A stretch of DNA of 64,000 nucleotides from Manihot esculenta (GCF_001659605.2 NC_035166.2:18555279-18619278); one strand, 5' to 3'; counted from the first letter of the stretch, positions 33,621 to 52,200 are shown. Notes: generated by a model not told the origin, from the sequence alone. Translations and numbers: made by a program.

Positions 33621-35970
33621 TTATACTCGAGAGATGAGAAAGAAGGAGGAACATTTTTGCCAAATTATCTTATGCAGAGGTTTAGACAGGTATTTGATGA
33701 GCATTTTTACCAAATTATCCTATGCAGGGATTTGATTTTGAATTATTATAAATTTTGGTTAAACTCTAGAACTATATTTCTGTTAAATAGGTTTGTTGTA
33801 ATACTATTATAATTGCTCATACTTTGGCTAGAGAATCTATTAGATATAATCATTTCTCTGTTTAGATGATATCCCTATTTGTTAAATGGAATTTTATTAA
33901 TATAATCAGTAATTTTACTTTCAAAAAATATAAATAAGTGATTTGAATTTGTACTCACAGATTTAGCGTTATGGTAAATAAATCTAAGAGGTCTCAGATT
34001 CTACTCTCTCAATTCCTAATCTCCATTTAAAAAATAAATAAATAATTGGTTTGAATTTGAGTGAATTGCTTGACATCGTAGAGTTTTACTTTTAAATGAG
34101 TATGTTCGAATCATAAAATAAATTAGAAGATAAACAAATATAGTTATTCATAATTTAGGTAAGACTGAACCTCCATACTTTTTACTATTTTATTTTCTAT
34201 ATTGATATTCATTCAAATTTTTTCATTTAATATTTATATTTAGATCAAGTGTATGGAAATGATGGCTAGTTAATTTTTTTTAAATTTTATTAATAAAGAT
34301 ATAAATTGAAAAAATTTTCAATTATAAAATAGAAAACAAACTTTTGCGAAAAGTAACTTATTAAAAAAAACTTATTTTTAGAAAGATAAATCAATCAATC
34401 TCTAAATTTTAACATAATTTAAAGATGAGTCTCTATTTTTAGAATCGAACACTTAAATTTCTATATAATAATTCGTTCAAATTGAAAGTCGTTCCATTTA
34501 TAATTCTATTAGTCAACCGGTCAAAAAAAGAATAAACATTTCAAATATCTAAAATACTCTCATAAATACTTAAATCATTTCTAATTATATTATATAAATT
34601 ATATATTGGTTCCTAAATTTTAGTGTAATTACCGGATCAATCCTTATATTTTTAAAACTAAATTCTTAAATCTCTCTATATTTAATATGTCTAAAATTAA
34701 TTTTTATATTCATTATAGACATTATTTCAAAACTAGTAGGTGGTTAAATTTTATCTGAAAGTGCAATTTCTTTATAAAATACTGTTTATAAGAGTTTATA
34801 ATCTACTTAAAGGTTAGTTAGTACCATTTAAAAATAATTAAAGTTGTATTTTTTTAAAATTTTAAAATTATAAATATTGAAATATTTTTATGAATGGAAA
34901 TTAAATAATAAAAAGTTTTAAAAATCAGTTAAATAAAATATTATAGATAAAGATTAATTGAAATTTAAGTGTTATTTCAAATAAAAAATAAGAAGCAATT
35001 TAAGTATGGACGAGGGCAAACTAATTATAAAGAGATTTAAATGTACAATTTTAAAAATATAAAGAGCAATTTATAAATTATACTAATTTAAGAATTCAAG
35101 TGTAGTTTATTAATAAAAAAAGATAATAAAGACATTTTCACACTTTTAACAGGAAAAATGAAGGTAAAAATTTCTAATTTAGATGGACTAATTATAAAGT
35201 GATTTAAGTGTTTGATTTTAAAAATATTGAAATCAATCCATTAATTATACTAAAATTTAAATTTATTTTTTTTAAATTAAATAAAAAAATAGTCAATACC
35301 TACCAATATGTTATTGATTTTGTTTGTTAAAGGTTGAAGATTAAATACCAACATAAAAACAAAAAAAATTTAATGCATGTTGACTGCATTTTTTTTTTTT
35401 AATTCCAATTCAAAACTCATTGAATACTTTAAATCAATTTTATTTATCATATATTAGCTTGAATGATTGTATTTATCAATGCAATTGTGGCACAACTTGA
35501 TGTAGTTCACTTATTAAAATTATATTATTTATTTTTATGTTTTTACTGCCCAAATCAAGAAAATTAATATGTCGGAATTTGGATATTGCTCTTATAAGTT
35601 TTTTTTTTTTTTGAAATGGAGATTAGAAATTGAGAGTGTAGAATCTGAAATCTCTCAGATTTACTCAAATCTACTTAACATTAGACTAAATTTGTGAGTG
35701 TATTTATATTTTTTTATTAAAATCATATTAAAATATGATCTTAAAATATGAGTCAGATTCAGCGATAAATTAATATTACTGTTTACAGTTGTATTAGGAT
35801 AGCTGTGTTATATGCCGGTAATCAATTTTGATTTGAGTCTCTGAATTTTATTTGAAACTTCAGGCTCATTTCTAATTGAAAAAAAAAAAGAGAGTACAAA
35901 TACAATTATGAGTAATGAAGTGAAGATTTGATAAAAAATATAATCAATAATTGAATTTGTTTTTGTCTAG
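33621..35970. other. AT-rich intergenic stretch with dispersed short repeats
   Basis: No gene. Between 34370 and 35290 a roughly 80-90 bp AT-rich motif (AATCACTTTATAATTAGT, CAAACACTTAAAT and variants) recurs in both orientations. The copies near 34390 and 35210 are approximate reverse complements, suggesting a decayed fold-back element. Confidence 0.45.
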
Positions 35971-36088
35971 TGGATGGCTCCAAAAAGGATTGCAAGGTTG
36001 CAAACTAAAAATAACTCCAATTCCTTGCATTCACAAAATCCCTATCCACACACAAAAAAAAAATCTAACTTTAGACAATTTGGTCCCA

Positions 36089-36098
36089 TAAATAAAAG
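36089..36098 (+). promoter_or_regulatory. TATA-like element of the beta-tubulin gene
   Basis: TAAATAAAAG lies about 190 bp before the ATG. The sequence from about 36125 to 36284 is a CT-rich and then AG-rich leader typical of a highly expressed plant gene. Confidence 0.45.
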
Positions 36099-36284
36099 GC
36101 CCAACTCCAACATTTTTCATTTTGATACCCAAAAAAATCCCACCTTTTACAATCCGTCCATTTCTTTCCCCTTCTGTTCTCCCTTCTTTTCTACTCCTTT
36201 TCTCCACACTTCCCTCTCTGTCCTAAGAAAAAAAGAGAGAAACCCAATTCAAGAACAAGAAGAAAACACACTTCCCAGGTAGAA

Positions 36285-38485
<2,201 letters not shown>

Positions 38486-40170
38486 GGTGGGTAGTCTGAA
38501 GTTTGTATATTTTTGGGTATGCAAGTGCGTGATTATGCTTGTGTTGTTGAATGGTCAAAGTTAAATTGACATGTTGATGTCTATAATTGTGGGCCCTTGT
38601 ATCAAGAATGGATTTTTCTTTTGGACTCTTCTCTTGTTTCAAATTGTAATGAAGGTTGTCTTTGTATCTAGTGGATGGATATGTAAATTGATTTGTTACC
38701 AATGATTGTTCTTATTACCTCAACAAGAAGATGCTAATCAAAAGATAATCAACAACCTTACCAAAATACATGCATGACTTGGTTAATGTCCATAAAATTC
38801 TAAAATTTTTTACTAACAATGCGTATCATAATTAGCAAAACAAGAAGATAGCCAATTAAAAAAGACAACCAGCCCTAACTCTGTGAGGCGTTATCACCAC
38901 AAGTCTGCGAAATGCACTCCAAGCAAAGCTTGTAACATGCTGGGTTTTTAAATCAAAAACAGATAATAACTAGTTAAGAGATTTGTCTCAACACCTAATT
39001 CTTCCAACAAAGTCCACGTTTCATTCTCTGAAATTCGAAGCTTCGTGGCTTTGACAAACTCAGTTGTAGAATTCAGAAGTGCTTGGGCAACATTATTGAT
39101 AACCGTAGGACTCTAGATGTTCGGGCCCGATGAAGTCCAAACTAGAAGGATTGGACCTGAGCACTAAAAGAGTCCAATATGCGGCTCTAAGCCCCTACGG
39201 GTTTAGGGTTTGTTTAGTCAAACTGGATTGAATGCAAATTTATTCGTAGAATCCTCACTCTAAATACTCACTATCCTTCATGAAAAAGTAAACTTCGTAA
39301 TGCCCAGGATAGTGTCCATATGGCGCGGATGGAATTAAATGACTGTTTGATGAGAAAAAAAAATATAGTACGTCATTTTACCAAAATATATTTTGAGTCT
39401 AAACTCATTTTTGAATCTCAAACATCAATTGACCTATTTGTAGGGAAAGAAAATTTTACCTTCGTCGGAGTTCTCGTTTAATTTTAAAGTAAATAGCCTA
39501 AAAATAAAGTAGCAAAATAAAGTAGAAGAAAAATAAAATAGCAAAATAAACATATAAGAGACGGAGAGAGCATATCATTTGAGCAAATAACTAGACGAAG
39601 ACACGGCTACTTGAGAAATAAGCAATGAGACGAGAGGTTGCGTTTATATATGATTCCTGGTGACCGGTCATAGTAGCCCATTACCAGGGCTATGCACACT
39701 AGGCATCTCGACGGTTTAGATAGACATTTCTCATAATTGCCAAATTAGAATCAGTCTGATTCGATCGAAAAATATAGAGATCGAGTGTAAATGGCCGGTC
39801 TAATTTACTTCTAAAAATTGAAAAGTGTAACTTGAGTTGTGCCAAGTTTTTTAATGTATTTATTTTTCCACTTTAAGTAAATAATTATATAGCATTTTTA
39901 AAAATCATATCGAATTAAATTTATTTTATTTTATAATTTAATATTATTTATTAATTTTTTATTTTATTTTAATATAGTACATTTTCTATTTTACTCTAAT
40001 ATAGTACATTTTCTATTCAATTATTGATAATATTTTAAATATGTTATAAAAAAAATTAAGATATCAACTAAAAATTAATCTAACTAAAAAATAATAGATT
40101 CAGCGGCGTCATTCCACTTCAAAAATCTCATGCTGGTAAATTTCGAGCAGAATTCTAAAGCGCAATGCAA

Positions 40171-40201
<31 letters not shown>

Positions 40202-43200
40202 CTAATTATCATAATTTGTACAATTTTATAGGTATGCATAATTTATAAATTATAATTATCTTTTATTTGCTTTTTTTATAATCTTAATTATTAATATACT
40301 AAATTATCTTATCATTTTGAATTACAATGTATTATCATATTTATAATATATTGAAAAAATTACTTTTTTATTTACGAAGTATATAATAATAATAATAATA
40401 ACGGATTCGTTTCTCCTTTTTTAAGATTTAACATTTTAGTCCATAAAATTTGATTATGTCAAGATTTATGTCAAAATACTGTTAGTGATAGGAAAAAAGA
40501 CTGAATTACCTTTTTAAAATCTAACACTTTACCCCCTAAAATCTAATTTTTATAAATTTATAATTATCTTTCTTAGAGAATCGAATCAACAAAACCCCAT
40601 TTAGAGAATCGAATCAACAAAATCCTATTTACAAATCAAAGTTGAAAATCTCAAACTCAATCTTCACAGACAAATAAAAATTTCAATAAGTTCAGATTCA
40701 AACTTAGTAAATATAATAAAAGTTAAAGAAAAAGCATTTTGTCGTCCCTGAAATATAATATAATTAATAAATTTGTCCCTTTATATTTCAAACCCAAACG
40801 CTTTAATTTCTAAAATTTAATTTGGTCAAAACCTAAAGATGAAAATATCAAACTCAATCTATACAAATAAATAAAAACTTTAATAAATTCAATATTCAAA
40901 TTCAACAAATATAATAAAAATTAACATACATAAAATTTAAATTATTAAAAATAAAAAATTAAAACTTATAAAAGTTGTTTTTATGATGCCGTGCTGTCAA
41001 TCACTGCTTACCACTTGAAAAATGCATTAAAACATTTTTAAAATTTTAAAAGTCTATTAGTTAATTTTTTTTTAAATTTTAGTCATTAAATATTATTAAA
41101 AAAACTTAAAATACCCCTAATATGGAGAGGTTAATTGGTAAACTTTTTAATAATTTGAGAGACCAACTAATAAATTTTTTTCAAATTATAGAGATTAAAT
41201 AGTAAAATGCTTAATGATAAAATTAATGGAGGGACAAACTAGTAGATTTTTTAAAACGTTAGGGACATTTTATTGTATTTTTTAAAATCGAGTAACTAAC
41301 TAATGAGTTTTTCCATACCATAAGTATTAAATAGTAATTATTTTATTTTATTATTGATAAGAATATTTTTAGGATTATATTTATTCTCTTTCTTTCGAGT
41401 AAGGGTAAATTATTGACTTTGTAACATCCTCAAACCCATAGCTAGAGTAGTGACATCACTAGGTAGGGTTAGGCTATTTCACTACTAGAGTAAGTGGCAT
41501 TAGGGGAGGTACTAACTTATCCCGAGCTACTTAGGAGAGGTGCTAGCATAACTCTAAACTGCTAATAACTGAATCATAAAAAACTCAAATAAAAAACAGA
41601 CATATCCAGAAGTAAAGTAGACAGTGTGATTAGCGAGTCGGGAACGAGTCACTTTCAGGAGGTGCTTAGGGTTTTCCGACGTGCTTGCTTGAGGTGCTTG
41701 TTTAATACGTCATGCTTACTTAAGTAAAAATGATTTCTAAAGGCTAAAAGCATAATTTAGTAGGTCAATCTATGATTATTGAAAGTTTGAAACTAAATTG
41801 AAATATGGTAAAGAGTTTAGTAGGTTAAAGTGTTAATATGGAAAGTTTAAAGATAAAATTCAGTTTAGTTCTTCATATTTTCCACCTCTTCACCTAAACC
41901 CTCCATGTGTCACCTAACTATGCATAAAAGAAATGTCAAAGCAAAGTGAAAAAGGTGGGTTGTCTTCTCCACCCACCTCATTGTCGTAGCTCACACCATT
42001 GAAAAATCAAGATTTTGTTTTGTCTTCCTTCTACCAAATCCAAGTCAAAATCTCACCAAATCAACTTCTTTCTTTAACTAAAATTCACCCTAAGATCAAT
42101 AGCTAAAGAAATAGCCAAATATTGAAAGAATTGAAGAAGAAAAGTTTAGGGTTCCATATACACCAAGCTTGAAAATCAAAGGTGAGCTTATAAATGTGTA
42201 GGAAATAGTATCTTCTCATTTCTTCATGCATGAATTTGAATTATAAAGCTTTAATTTATAATTTATTCAATCATTCCCTAAGATATAAATTGACCTAGGT
42301 GAAGGAACATCAAAGGGAAAGGAGATAGCTAGAGAGTAGAAGTGGAAAAGGAAGAGAAATTCAAGAAAGGTTTGGTGTTTGTATGATTTTCTGTTTTCCT
42401 TTGATTTTCTCATGGATATGTAAAGTTAGTGTAATACCCGACTAGATTCCGGCATCGGAATCCCTACCTTCCGGCGGAATCTCCGTTGGAATCTGGAATT
42501 TCTGCAGATGCCAGAGTCTTCTAGAGGGGTAAAATGTGTTTCTAAAATATTTTCACATGATTTTATGGTTTTAAATGGAAAAGAAATTGAGTTTTGAAAA
42601 GAATAGGCCAAGGAGGAAGGACCCAGGTTCGGCCGCCGAACATGGGGCTGTTTCGGGAGTGCTTTAGGCCTCCGAAAGCTTTGAGGGCAGAAACCAGGTT
42701 CGGCCGCCGAACCTCAAGTTCGACCGCTGAACATGGGATAGTTTAGGAGGCACGTTACGCTGCCGATGGTGGTGAAGTTGTGGGACAGCTTAGGCCGCTG
42801 AAGGTGGTTGACCGGCCACCTATAAAAGGCCCTCAGACCGAAAATGGGCGAGTTTTCTCCCCATTCTCGAGCTCAGGTGTGTTCATGCCCTCCTTTGGCT
42901 GATTTCATATCTTTTCTTCAATCTTCCAAGGTTTTTATAAGTTTTATGGTTGTTTTGAAGAGTTTTAAAGTTTAGATCGAAGTTTTGGAGCTTGGAGATC
43001 TCTGGAGCTTGGATTCTCCATATCTTCAAGTTAGGGATCGCACCAACCCTCGATCTTCAAGAGGTAAGTGTAGATCCTTGCCTTCCTTTATGTTTAATAA
43101 AGTTTTAAGTAAGTTTTAAGGAAGTTTTAATGCTTGAGTATGGGTAGATATGCATATTAGGGTTTATGTGGGTTTTATGCCCAATGTTGGTTTATATGAT

Positions 43201-46200
43201 GTTATGTTGGGGGTTTAAGTTAGTTTATGCCCCTATATGCATGTGGGAGTGTGTTTGCATGTTTGGGTGAGAGCATGTGAGGTTTTGGGTGGTTTGGAGG
43301 TTGGTTTTGCTTGTGACAGATTCAGACCTGCTGTTCAGAGGGGACCAGGTTCGGCCGCCGAAGGTATGTTCGACCGCCGAACCCTGCATGGAAGGCAGCT
43401 TTGGCCGCCTAACGTGCCCCCGAAGGCCAGGACTTTCGGATCTGTGAGAGGCTTCGGCCGCCGAACCTGCCGCCGAAGGTGCCAGACTTTCGGCTCTGGA
43501 AGGACTTTCGGCCGCCAAAAGTGCCCCCGAACCTGCATGGCTTTCGGCTCTGGAAGGGACATTCGGCCGCCGAAGGTGCCGCCGAAAGTGCCCTGTCCAG
43601 CCCTTTCTTGGTTATTTTCTATGCATGTTTTGAGGTTGCTTTAGGGGGTTTTTGGGGAGTTATTTATGAGTTGTTTAGAGTGTGTTTGGCACCTCATTCG
43701 AGTCCACCTGTGTAGGATCGGATCCGAGGAACCGAAGAGGCTAGCAGTGTTAGCTGTTGCAGAGTCAGTCCAGCGTCTGCCAGAGATGAGTAGAACTAAC
43801 TCAAATATTTTAAGCATGTTTCACGCATCATGAATACCATGTATATGTAGTAGGTTGCTTGCATTAGAAATCACGAATATGCTGCATTGCATAATTTGCT
43901 GTTGATGTGGATAGACCAAGGCGACCCCAATAGCCCTAGCTATGTTATGTTACAGAAGTCCTGAGGATCCCCTTTGAGGGCCGGGCATAATGAAGTCCTG
44001 AGGAGCCCGAAGGGCCGGGTACCATGTATATTACAGAAGTCCTGAGGAGCTCCTTTGAGGGCCGGGCACAGACAGAGAGAGTTTTGGTGGTCATGTCCAT
44101 CCGTGATGTGAAATGTTTATGATGTGATGCATTCCATGATAGCATGATTTATTATTGTTTTCCATGTTCTGCTCACTGGGCTTTTTAGCTCACCCCTTTT
44201 CCCTAACCCCCAGGTTTGCAGGTCAGAGGTAGTCCAGGAAGACGTCAAGGGTAAAGATTATGGATGTGTAATAGATTAGCATGTTAGTGTGGACATGTAA
44301 TGTAAACTGATATAATGTATTGTAAGATAAAGTGATATAATGTAACGTAAAGTAGAGTTATGTTATGGATTAGTATTGTGCTTGGCCCTAAGTCTTGGTT
44401 AGTCCCCTTTTAGTACATGATGTATGTAATGTTTTAAGGTTGAGTTGAGTTTGAACCAAACTTGTGGCATGTGATGTTTACCACGTTAGAGTATTTGATG
44501 TGGACTCTAGTGGAGGTCTTATGCTTATGGTTTTGATGCATGCACAAGTTAGGTTTCGGTTCATCGGATGTGATCCAGGCTTGATGTATGTAATGTTGAC
44601 CCAGCTAGAGCATTTGATGAGGGCTCTAGCATGGGGATTTTTATGTTTACAGTTATGTAGCATACAGGTCAAGCCCGGTATATACATCAGATGTTTAAGA
44701 TTTTATGTTAATGTTTTGATCATGTATGGGATTTGACCAGGTGATAGGAGGTATGTTAGGCTTGCTACGGGTCCCGGCAGCCTTAAGCCGATCTGGATCC
44801 TAGCGCCGGTAGCGGTCCGGTTTCCGAGTCACTACAGTTAGAGATTGATTTTACTTGCTGGAAATGTTGCTTTGATTGTATAAATATGTTTTTTGAAAGT
44901 TAAAATGGTGTTTGAAAGGCTCAAAGTAAAGAAACCTAACATGAGAGCTAAAAGTGCAAACCTGACAGGATAGGTTTTAACAGGTCAGTATGTGTTAGTA
45001 ACTTCATAACTTATTGTATAGTTATTGAAATTAGACCTAAAATATACCAAATGAAAGCTGAGACAAAGAGATAAAATTTTTATGAATTAACTAAATTATG
45101 AATCTGTAGGTAAGATGATGTAAATTACAAGTGAATCCAAACTGGATACAATGATAGTGCATCCGAAACAGAGTGTATTGATTATACCATAACTAATTAT
45201 GTACTTAATGAAATTTATTAAGACCAGTACCAAATGAATTTTAAGAAGTATACCTAAAATTTTGTAGAAGACACTTAAGCTTGAATTTGTATGAAAATAC
45301 ATGAATTTAATATATTTTATGATACTATAAACAAGTACCAATACTGGACTAATTAAGACCTTGTTGAGCAGCTTGTAAAGAAAAATTCATAACTTAAGCT
45401 AGGGTGATCAGATTTATATGAATTATATCTTGTTGGAAAGGTAAGACATAAATGCACATTTTTTATGAAGAAATTAAAGTCAAATTATAACTTTAAATTA
45501 CTTGAAAAGTTTATGCAATATATAGCAGAATGCAGTTCTCTCATATTGGAATGCTAAGTCAATAAAGTTTTGCACTATTTGCCATGAGTTTCTCATCTTG
45601 TTAACCATGACATATGATATATGTACTTTGGAAACGAATTCAAATAGTTTCAAATGACATGCATTTACATTGATACATTAAATTAATGATACTTGGCTCT
45701 GGTAAACTTAAAAGGAGTCGAGGTTAGTTTAAGGGTATGGCATGCCATATGAACATACAGAGTTCGCAGTACTGCTACCGATACATGATCTATATTTGAG
45801 GTTACATATTAGGAACCTTATAAGTACGGCCACAAAACCTTGCTATCACAGTTTCGGCCTCTGAACCTACAGTTTGACATCCTGTACCTACCGTTATAAC
45901 TCTTTATCTACCTAGTCGACCCTACTATGTGTTTATAAGGGCTGAGAACTTAATTAAAATTGATACTCGATTTTGTGAACTTATCAATGAATGTTAACAT
46001 GTCTGCATCTATTACATGCACTAAGCTATGGTGATTTGCTATAAATGTAAAATGTGCAATAAAGGTAAAAGAATATGTTTTTATAGAATGTGAAGGAAAT
46101 TCTTGTCATGCACAAGGATTCATATGGCACTCATATTTTATATCAAGAAGATTGACAAGTATGCTTTGTATCACGTTAACAACATTTGACTAGCTTGTAA

Positions 46201-49200
46201 TTGTTTGCTTAATTATTTATATACATGAATATGTTTACTCTATTTTGTTATTTGTTTGTAATCATCCACTGAGCATTAGCTCAGCGTGTTGGTTTTTATC
46301 TCACGCAAATTGTAGATAAAGTAGGCACAACGGAGGTTATCAGAGGTCTACATCAGATATCAAATCTATTATCATAACGGGTTATTTTGAGTTTCTGAGT
46401 CATAGTACAGTTATATTTTGGCATGTACATATTAAATAGAGTAGGTTATAAAGGTTATGTAAGTCAAAATATTGTAATCATATAGGGATAAAGAGAAAGA
46501 GTTAAGCGTTTGCATGTGATGAGATCTATGGAAAAATAAGGAGTGATGCTGCTATGAAATGCGTGCCAAATGAAAGAATAGTAAGATATCAAATGATAGT
46601 TGATAATTATACATGTGTTTTTCATATGTGCTACAAAATCTCACATTTACTTTAATCACTTTATGAAATTTACTTGCACTACCTAATAACTTGGTAATTA
46701 CAGATAAAGAAAATTGTTTAGTCTTAATATATCTAAAAAGATATAATTTGTGATAGTCCTTGCTCTGTCTACACTTTGATAGAGTAAAGGGTGTTACAGA
46801 CTTAACATAAATTTTTAATAAGGTATAGTTTGTGACAGTTTTTGCTCTGTCTACACTTTGATAGGGTAAGGGGTGTTACAGACTTGACAGAAATTTTTAA
46901 CGTAGAAATCTTAAATTTTGAAGAAATTAAATTTTAAAGACAAAAATGTTGGATTCTAAAAATAGATGATAAATCCGTTAATTATACTATATTTCAGGGA
47001 CTAAAAAATAATTTTTTTAATATATTTAATAATTTATTACGTAAATACTTTATAATTAAAAATTATATAAATAAAAGTAAGTAATACAAATATCAAACTA
47101 GGGGTATGCAAAATTTTTGGAGGTGGTTAACAAAACTAAAGAAATACTATATCAAGAATATTTTAAAGATAAAATGAAAATTATATAATAAGGATAAATT
47201 TTATCCCATAACTCAAAATTTTTTGTTACCAACGATATTTTAGAAAATAAAGATAAATAAAATTTAATTATAAATATTTTTTTGAAACAACTTTAATAAT
47301 AAATTTATAAAAATTAAATTATATGAAATTTAATTGAATTTATCAAAAATTGTATTACAGCAAAAATAAAACTTAGTTTCAAGTTAAATTATGATTAAAA
47401 TGAATTTTATTTTTTTGAGCGCAAGTTTCTAACCATTTATATTTTTGCTATTTATGCAATTCATAAACCAAACCCAAAGTTTATATCTCATGATATCACT
47501 TGTCCATATATAAATAAATAAATAAAATTAAGGTTTTTTTTTTCGTTTAAAAAAATAAAATGGATAAAACTAGTTAAAATTTTCACCTTTTATTAATTAT
47601 AACTAATGTTTTTAATTAATTTTTATCTAATTTAACTTAATTTTAAAAATTAGTGTTAATTATAGCTAAAATCTTAATTGAAATATAAATTTTATTGATA
47701 TGTGCAGTACGACTAACTTTTAAAAAACTAACACTAACCCATAATTAAAAAAAAAACAAATTTATATTTACTGGATTTTACAAGTCTGCAAAATTATGTT
47801 TGGCTTTTGACTAGAAAGTATAGTATTTGGTTTAAATCAAAAAAATCGACTCAACTCAATTAATTTAAAAATTCAGTTTGATTTTTATTTATTTCAGTTC
47901 AATTTGATTTTGATCAGAAAAAATTGAAAAAATCAAATCGATTAATGATAATAGTATATTATTTTTAGTAATATAAAGAGATTAGATATATTAAAATATT
48001 CTAATTAAATTATAAAATAGTAAAAATAAAGTGTAAAAATTAAAAAATTTATTAAAAATTTAAATAAATCAAACCGTACTGAATTAAACTGAATTAAACC
48101 GATTCGATTTGATTTTTAATTAAAATCAGTTCGATTTAATTTTTATAAATATTAAAATTTAAAATTTTAATTTATTCAATTCGGTTTGATTCTAAACCTA
48201 ACCAAATTATACTCCGCTTTTAACTATAATTAACATTAAGTTTTAAAATTAGGGTGAATTAGAGAAAATGAAAAGTGCTGATTATAATTCACAAAAGACG
48301 AAAATGTTTAATTATTTCTATCTATTTCACGTCATTAGACAAACTATAATTTAAAAAAAAAGAAAAAATTTAGCTTTTTTCAGTTATTTTACCTAAAAAA
48401 AGCGGTGCATATTAGTTTAATGATTCAATACCCTCTTCATTAAAAAAAAGAAAACAAAAAAATTCTGTTACCATTTATTCTAATAATACATGTGAGGATA
48501 AATGGAATATTCCATGTCTGATGGTCCTGGAAGGAGATAGAATTAGTCAACCATATATATATAAATTAACGAGAAGCCATTAATTATCTGTGAATGTTAA
48601 TGAAGAAGAAAAAAAAAGTTCAAAATATATATGAGATAAATCAAGCAGTTTTCAGACAAACAAATCAAGATTATGAATCATTCGACACAAAGGAAAGCTC
48701 TGTCTGATTTCTAATTTTCTTCACTATAAATTAGGTTTATCACAAATTTGCCTGATTATCAGCCGAACATCTGTCTCTCCTTCTCTCTCTATCATCTTTG
48801 AATTGTGAGAATAAGTTGTATTCGCATTTTTTTTTCCTTTATCATTTGATTTCAAAATCATGGCTTCGAAAACCTTTCCACTGTTAGGATTCTTTGCTTT
48901 AACTTTCTCTTTTGCTTTAACTTGTGAAGTTCCTGTTAAAGATTTCTGTGTGGCTAACCCCAGTACCCCAGGTAAATTAATCTGTTTATCAATGCTTTAT
49001 ACTTATAATTTATCACATTTAAACCCCAATATGCTTAATTTCTGGGTTAATCAATGATTCTGTGCATGCGTTTGCATGAGAATGCAACTCAGAGAACGTT
49101 CCTGCATGTATGAGGAAAAAAACCATCTTTTAAGGGTAGATCATCGTGAAATTTGATGTCTTGATTAATGGAATATATAAATGGTGATTTTTGCAGTGCA

Positions 49201-52200
49201 TGTGAATGGAATACCATGCAAGGACCCAAAGCAGGTACATGCAAGTGATTTCTTATATAGTGGACTTCACAATCCAGGCGACACATCTAACCCTGTAGGT
49301 TCAAAGGTGACCCCAGTCACAGTAGTCCAATTACCAGGGCTCAACACTCTCGGGGTCTCCATGGTTCGTATAGACTACGCACCATGGGGAGTCAACCCTC
49401 CACACTTGCACCCACGAGGTTCAGAGGTATTAGTTGTTATGGAAGGTACCCTTGAAGTAGGGTTCATGACTTCAAACCCAGAAAATCGTCTTTTTCAAAA
49501 AGTGCTAAAAAAAGGTGATGTGTTTGTTTTCCCTATTGGTCTCATTCACTACCAGAAAAACGTCGCCAATGCAAATGCTGTTGTCATTGCTGCATTCAAT
49601 AGCCAAAACCCTGGAGCTATCACCGTCGCTAATGCTGTGTTTGGTTCAAAGCCTTTAATATCCGTTGATATTCTTGCAAAATCTTTCCAGGTTGACAAGG
49701 ATCTCATTTCTCAAATTCAAGACAAGTTTTAGAAATATTCATGCGGCCTAGCTAGGATATATATCTAGCTAATTGTTATTGACAACAACAGAAGGAAAAA
49801 AAAAAAAGCTATAGCTATTTGTTCAATAAAGCTTTAATTTGTTTGTGTTTCTTGCTTGGTGTGTCAGGTATTTTAGTTCTAATGTTATAGATTTGGCTTA
49901 AGATCTTCCGAGCCAAAATGTTGTATTGTATTATGATAATTATATTTTTTAATTATTTAATTATTTTATTTTTGACATAAATTAAATTTATTAATTCGAA
50001 TTTGTGTGGGACAGATTCTTTAAGAGTAAAGCATTCCTTTTTAAGTATTTAAAGGCGTTAAAAAGAGATTTTAATAAAAAATAAGTTAAATTATTTTAAT
50101 AAAAAATAAGTTAAATTTTATAAAAATTATATGCTTTTTATTATAAATTTATCTGAAATAATTTTTGTTCTAACGCAAACTAATGTTTCAAAATTATAAA
50201 TATATTTTTATACAAATTAAGACAATAAAAATTATATTAAACTAATATAATTTAAAATAATAGTTTATTCTATTATTTTTAAGAACATATTGTTATTTTT
50301 ATATTTTGAAATATTTATATTTTTTATATCTTTAAAAATATCATTATTTTTATTAATTTAATAATTTGTTATAAAATAATTATCTTATGGGAATATAAAT
50401 GTATAAAAGTTGTCAGAGTGCAAAGCTGCTAACTGGTTTTGAGAGAGAGTTAATAAATTTCAAATGGTCACACGTTATTCTATTCAATTATAACTTCAAC
50501 TTCATTTTTAGCGTTGATGAGCATTGGGGTTTGATACTCGGGCCGCAGCCACTTATTAAAGTTAAGTCATAATTTATTAAAATTCTATATGCAGATTTTT
50601 CTTTTCGTGGAGCGCAGTTTAAACTAAATTCAGATAAATTAAATAGAACAAGACTCGAACTCAAGAGAAAAAAATTCAACTTACCTTATTTAGTGGATCA
50701 GTGGGAACAGACCTCTTTCACATTCGAATCATGTCAGCACAACCGTTAGAGAGAATTAAATAGTGGTCCGACGGTGAAGAAAAAGATAATACGTCTATAC
50801 ATATGACTCTGTATGATAATAACACATAATACTATAGCAAAATGACTGTTGTACGTTATTGGAATACATGAAAAAAAAAGAATAAAGGAAGAGGGGTGAA
50901 CCATCCATATTAAACTCTCTCACATATATTATAATGTATTGGATTCTAGATAATCAAAACTTATTTATATCCTCTCATAAAAATTTAATTTTACAATTTA
51001 GCACCAATACTTTTAACATTTTATTTTGATACCTATAGGAATAGAACATCAAAAGAATTTAATACACTATTAATATTAATATAAATCAATATTGAGTGAT
51101 AGGATTGAATCATCAAGAACCGTTGGAGATCAGTAAAAAGAAAGTTGGGATTCAATTTTAAAAAATAATTAAAAAAATTACCATTTAATTCATATAATAT
51201 AAAAAAATTAATTATAATTACTTTTAAATTTTACAAAATACATTAAAATATCTTTATAATTTAAAAGTTTAGAGATAGGCATACAAATGAAGGTATGTAT
51301 TATTGTAGGTTAAATCTAGGACAAATGTTAAATAAATATAGTGCCGGCATGGCATGATAATAACATAAACAAATTGCAGCAATCTTGCCCTTTGTATTTT
51401 GTTTATTTTGTAGTTTTCTGCTGGTTCTGTTGATTTTTCTATTGGAATTTTCGTATCGAGTTTCTCCAAATTTCTTCACTTAATCTGTTTTATCTTAAAA
51501 TAGACTTATTGCGGGCATATTGATCCAGGTGTAATCGAATAGACAACTAAGTTTTTTTCTGAATTTACTGTTACTAGAATTTTGATTATTAGAAAAAGGC
51601 AAAAAAAAAAAAAAAACAAAAAAACAAAAAAACAACCAAGTCCTAAAACGGTTTTGAAGAGCAATTATGATATAGGACGGCATATATGTCTATTTAATTA
51701 ATAATTACATCCTCTATATATAGAGGCCAGCCTCTGCATGTTTTCTTCAAAGTTTCAAACTTCAATCAAGTCTTCATTAGTCTTGAGAGTTGAGATATAA
51801 AAAGGGATTTTGAAATGGCTTCTTGGTTTCTTTTCTTATTAGGGTTATTTCTAGCTCTTGCCTCGTTGGCTCTGGCTTCTGATCCAATGTCCCTTCAAGA
51901 TTTCTGTGTTGCTGATGCAAATGCTGCAGGTACTTCAAGCTGCCTACTTAATATTTCACCCTTTTTTTTTCTATCTCCTTCACTAGCATATCACAAACCT
52001 ATGAAAAAGTTTTAGAATATGATGATTTTACGTACAATGGTTTTATTAAATCTCAAGCTGTGTGGCGTTTCCATTGCAGTTCTAGTGAACGGAGTTGCCT
52101 GCAAAGATCCCAAGAAGGTTGAAGCCAATGATTTCTTCTTCAGTGGACTTCACTTACCAGGCAACACATCAAATGCAGCAGGATCTAAGGTCACCCCAGT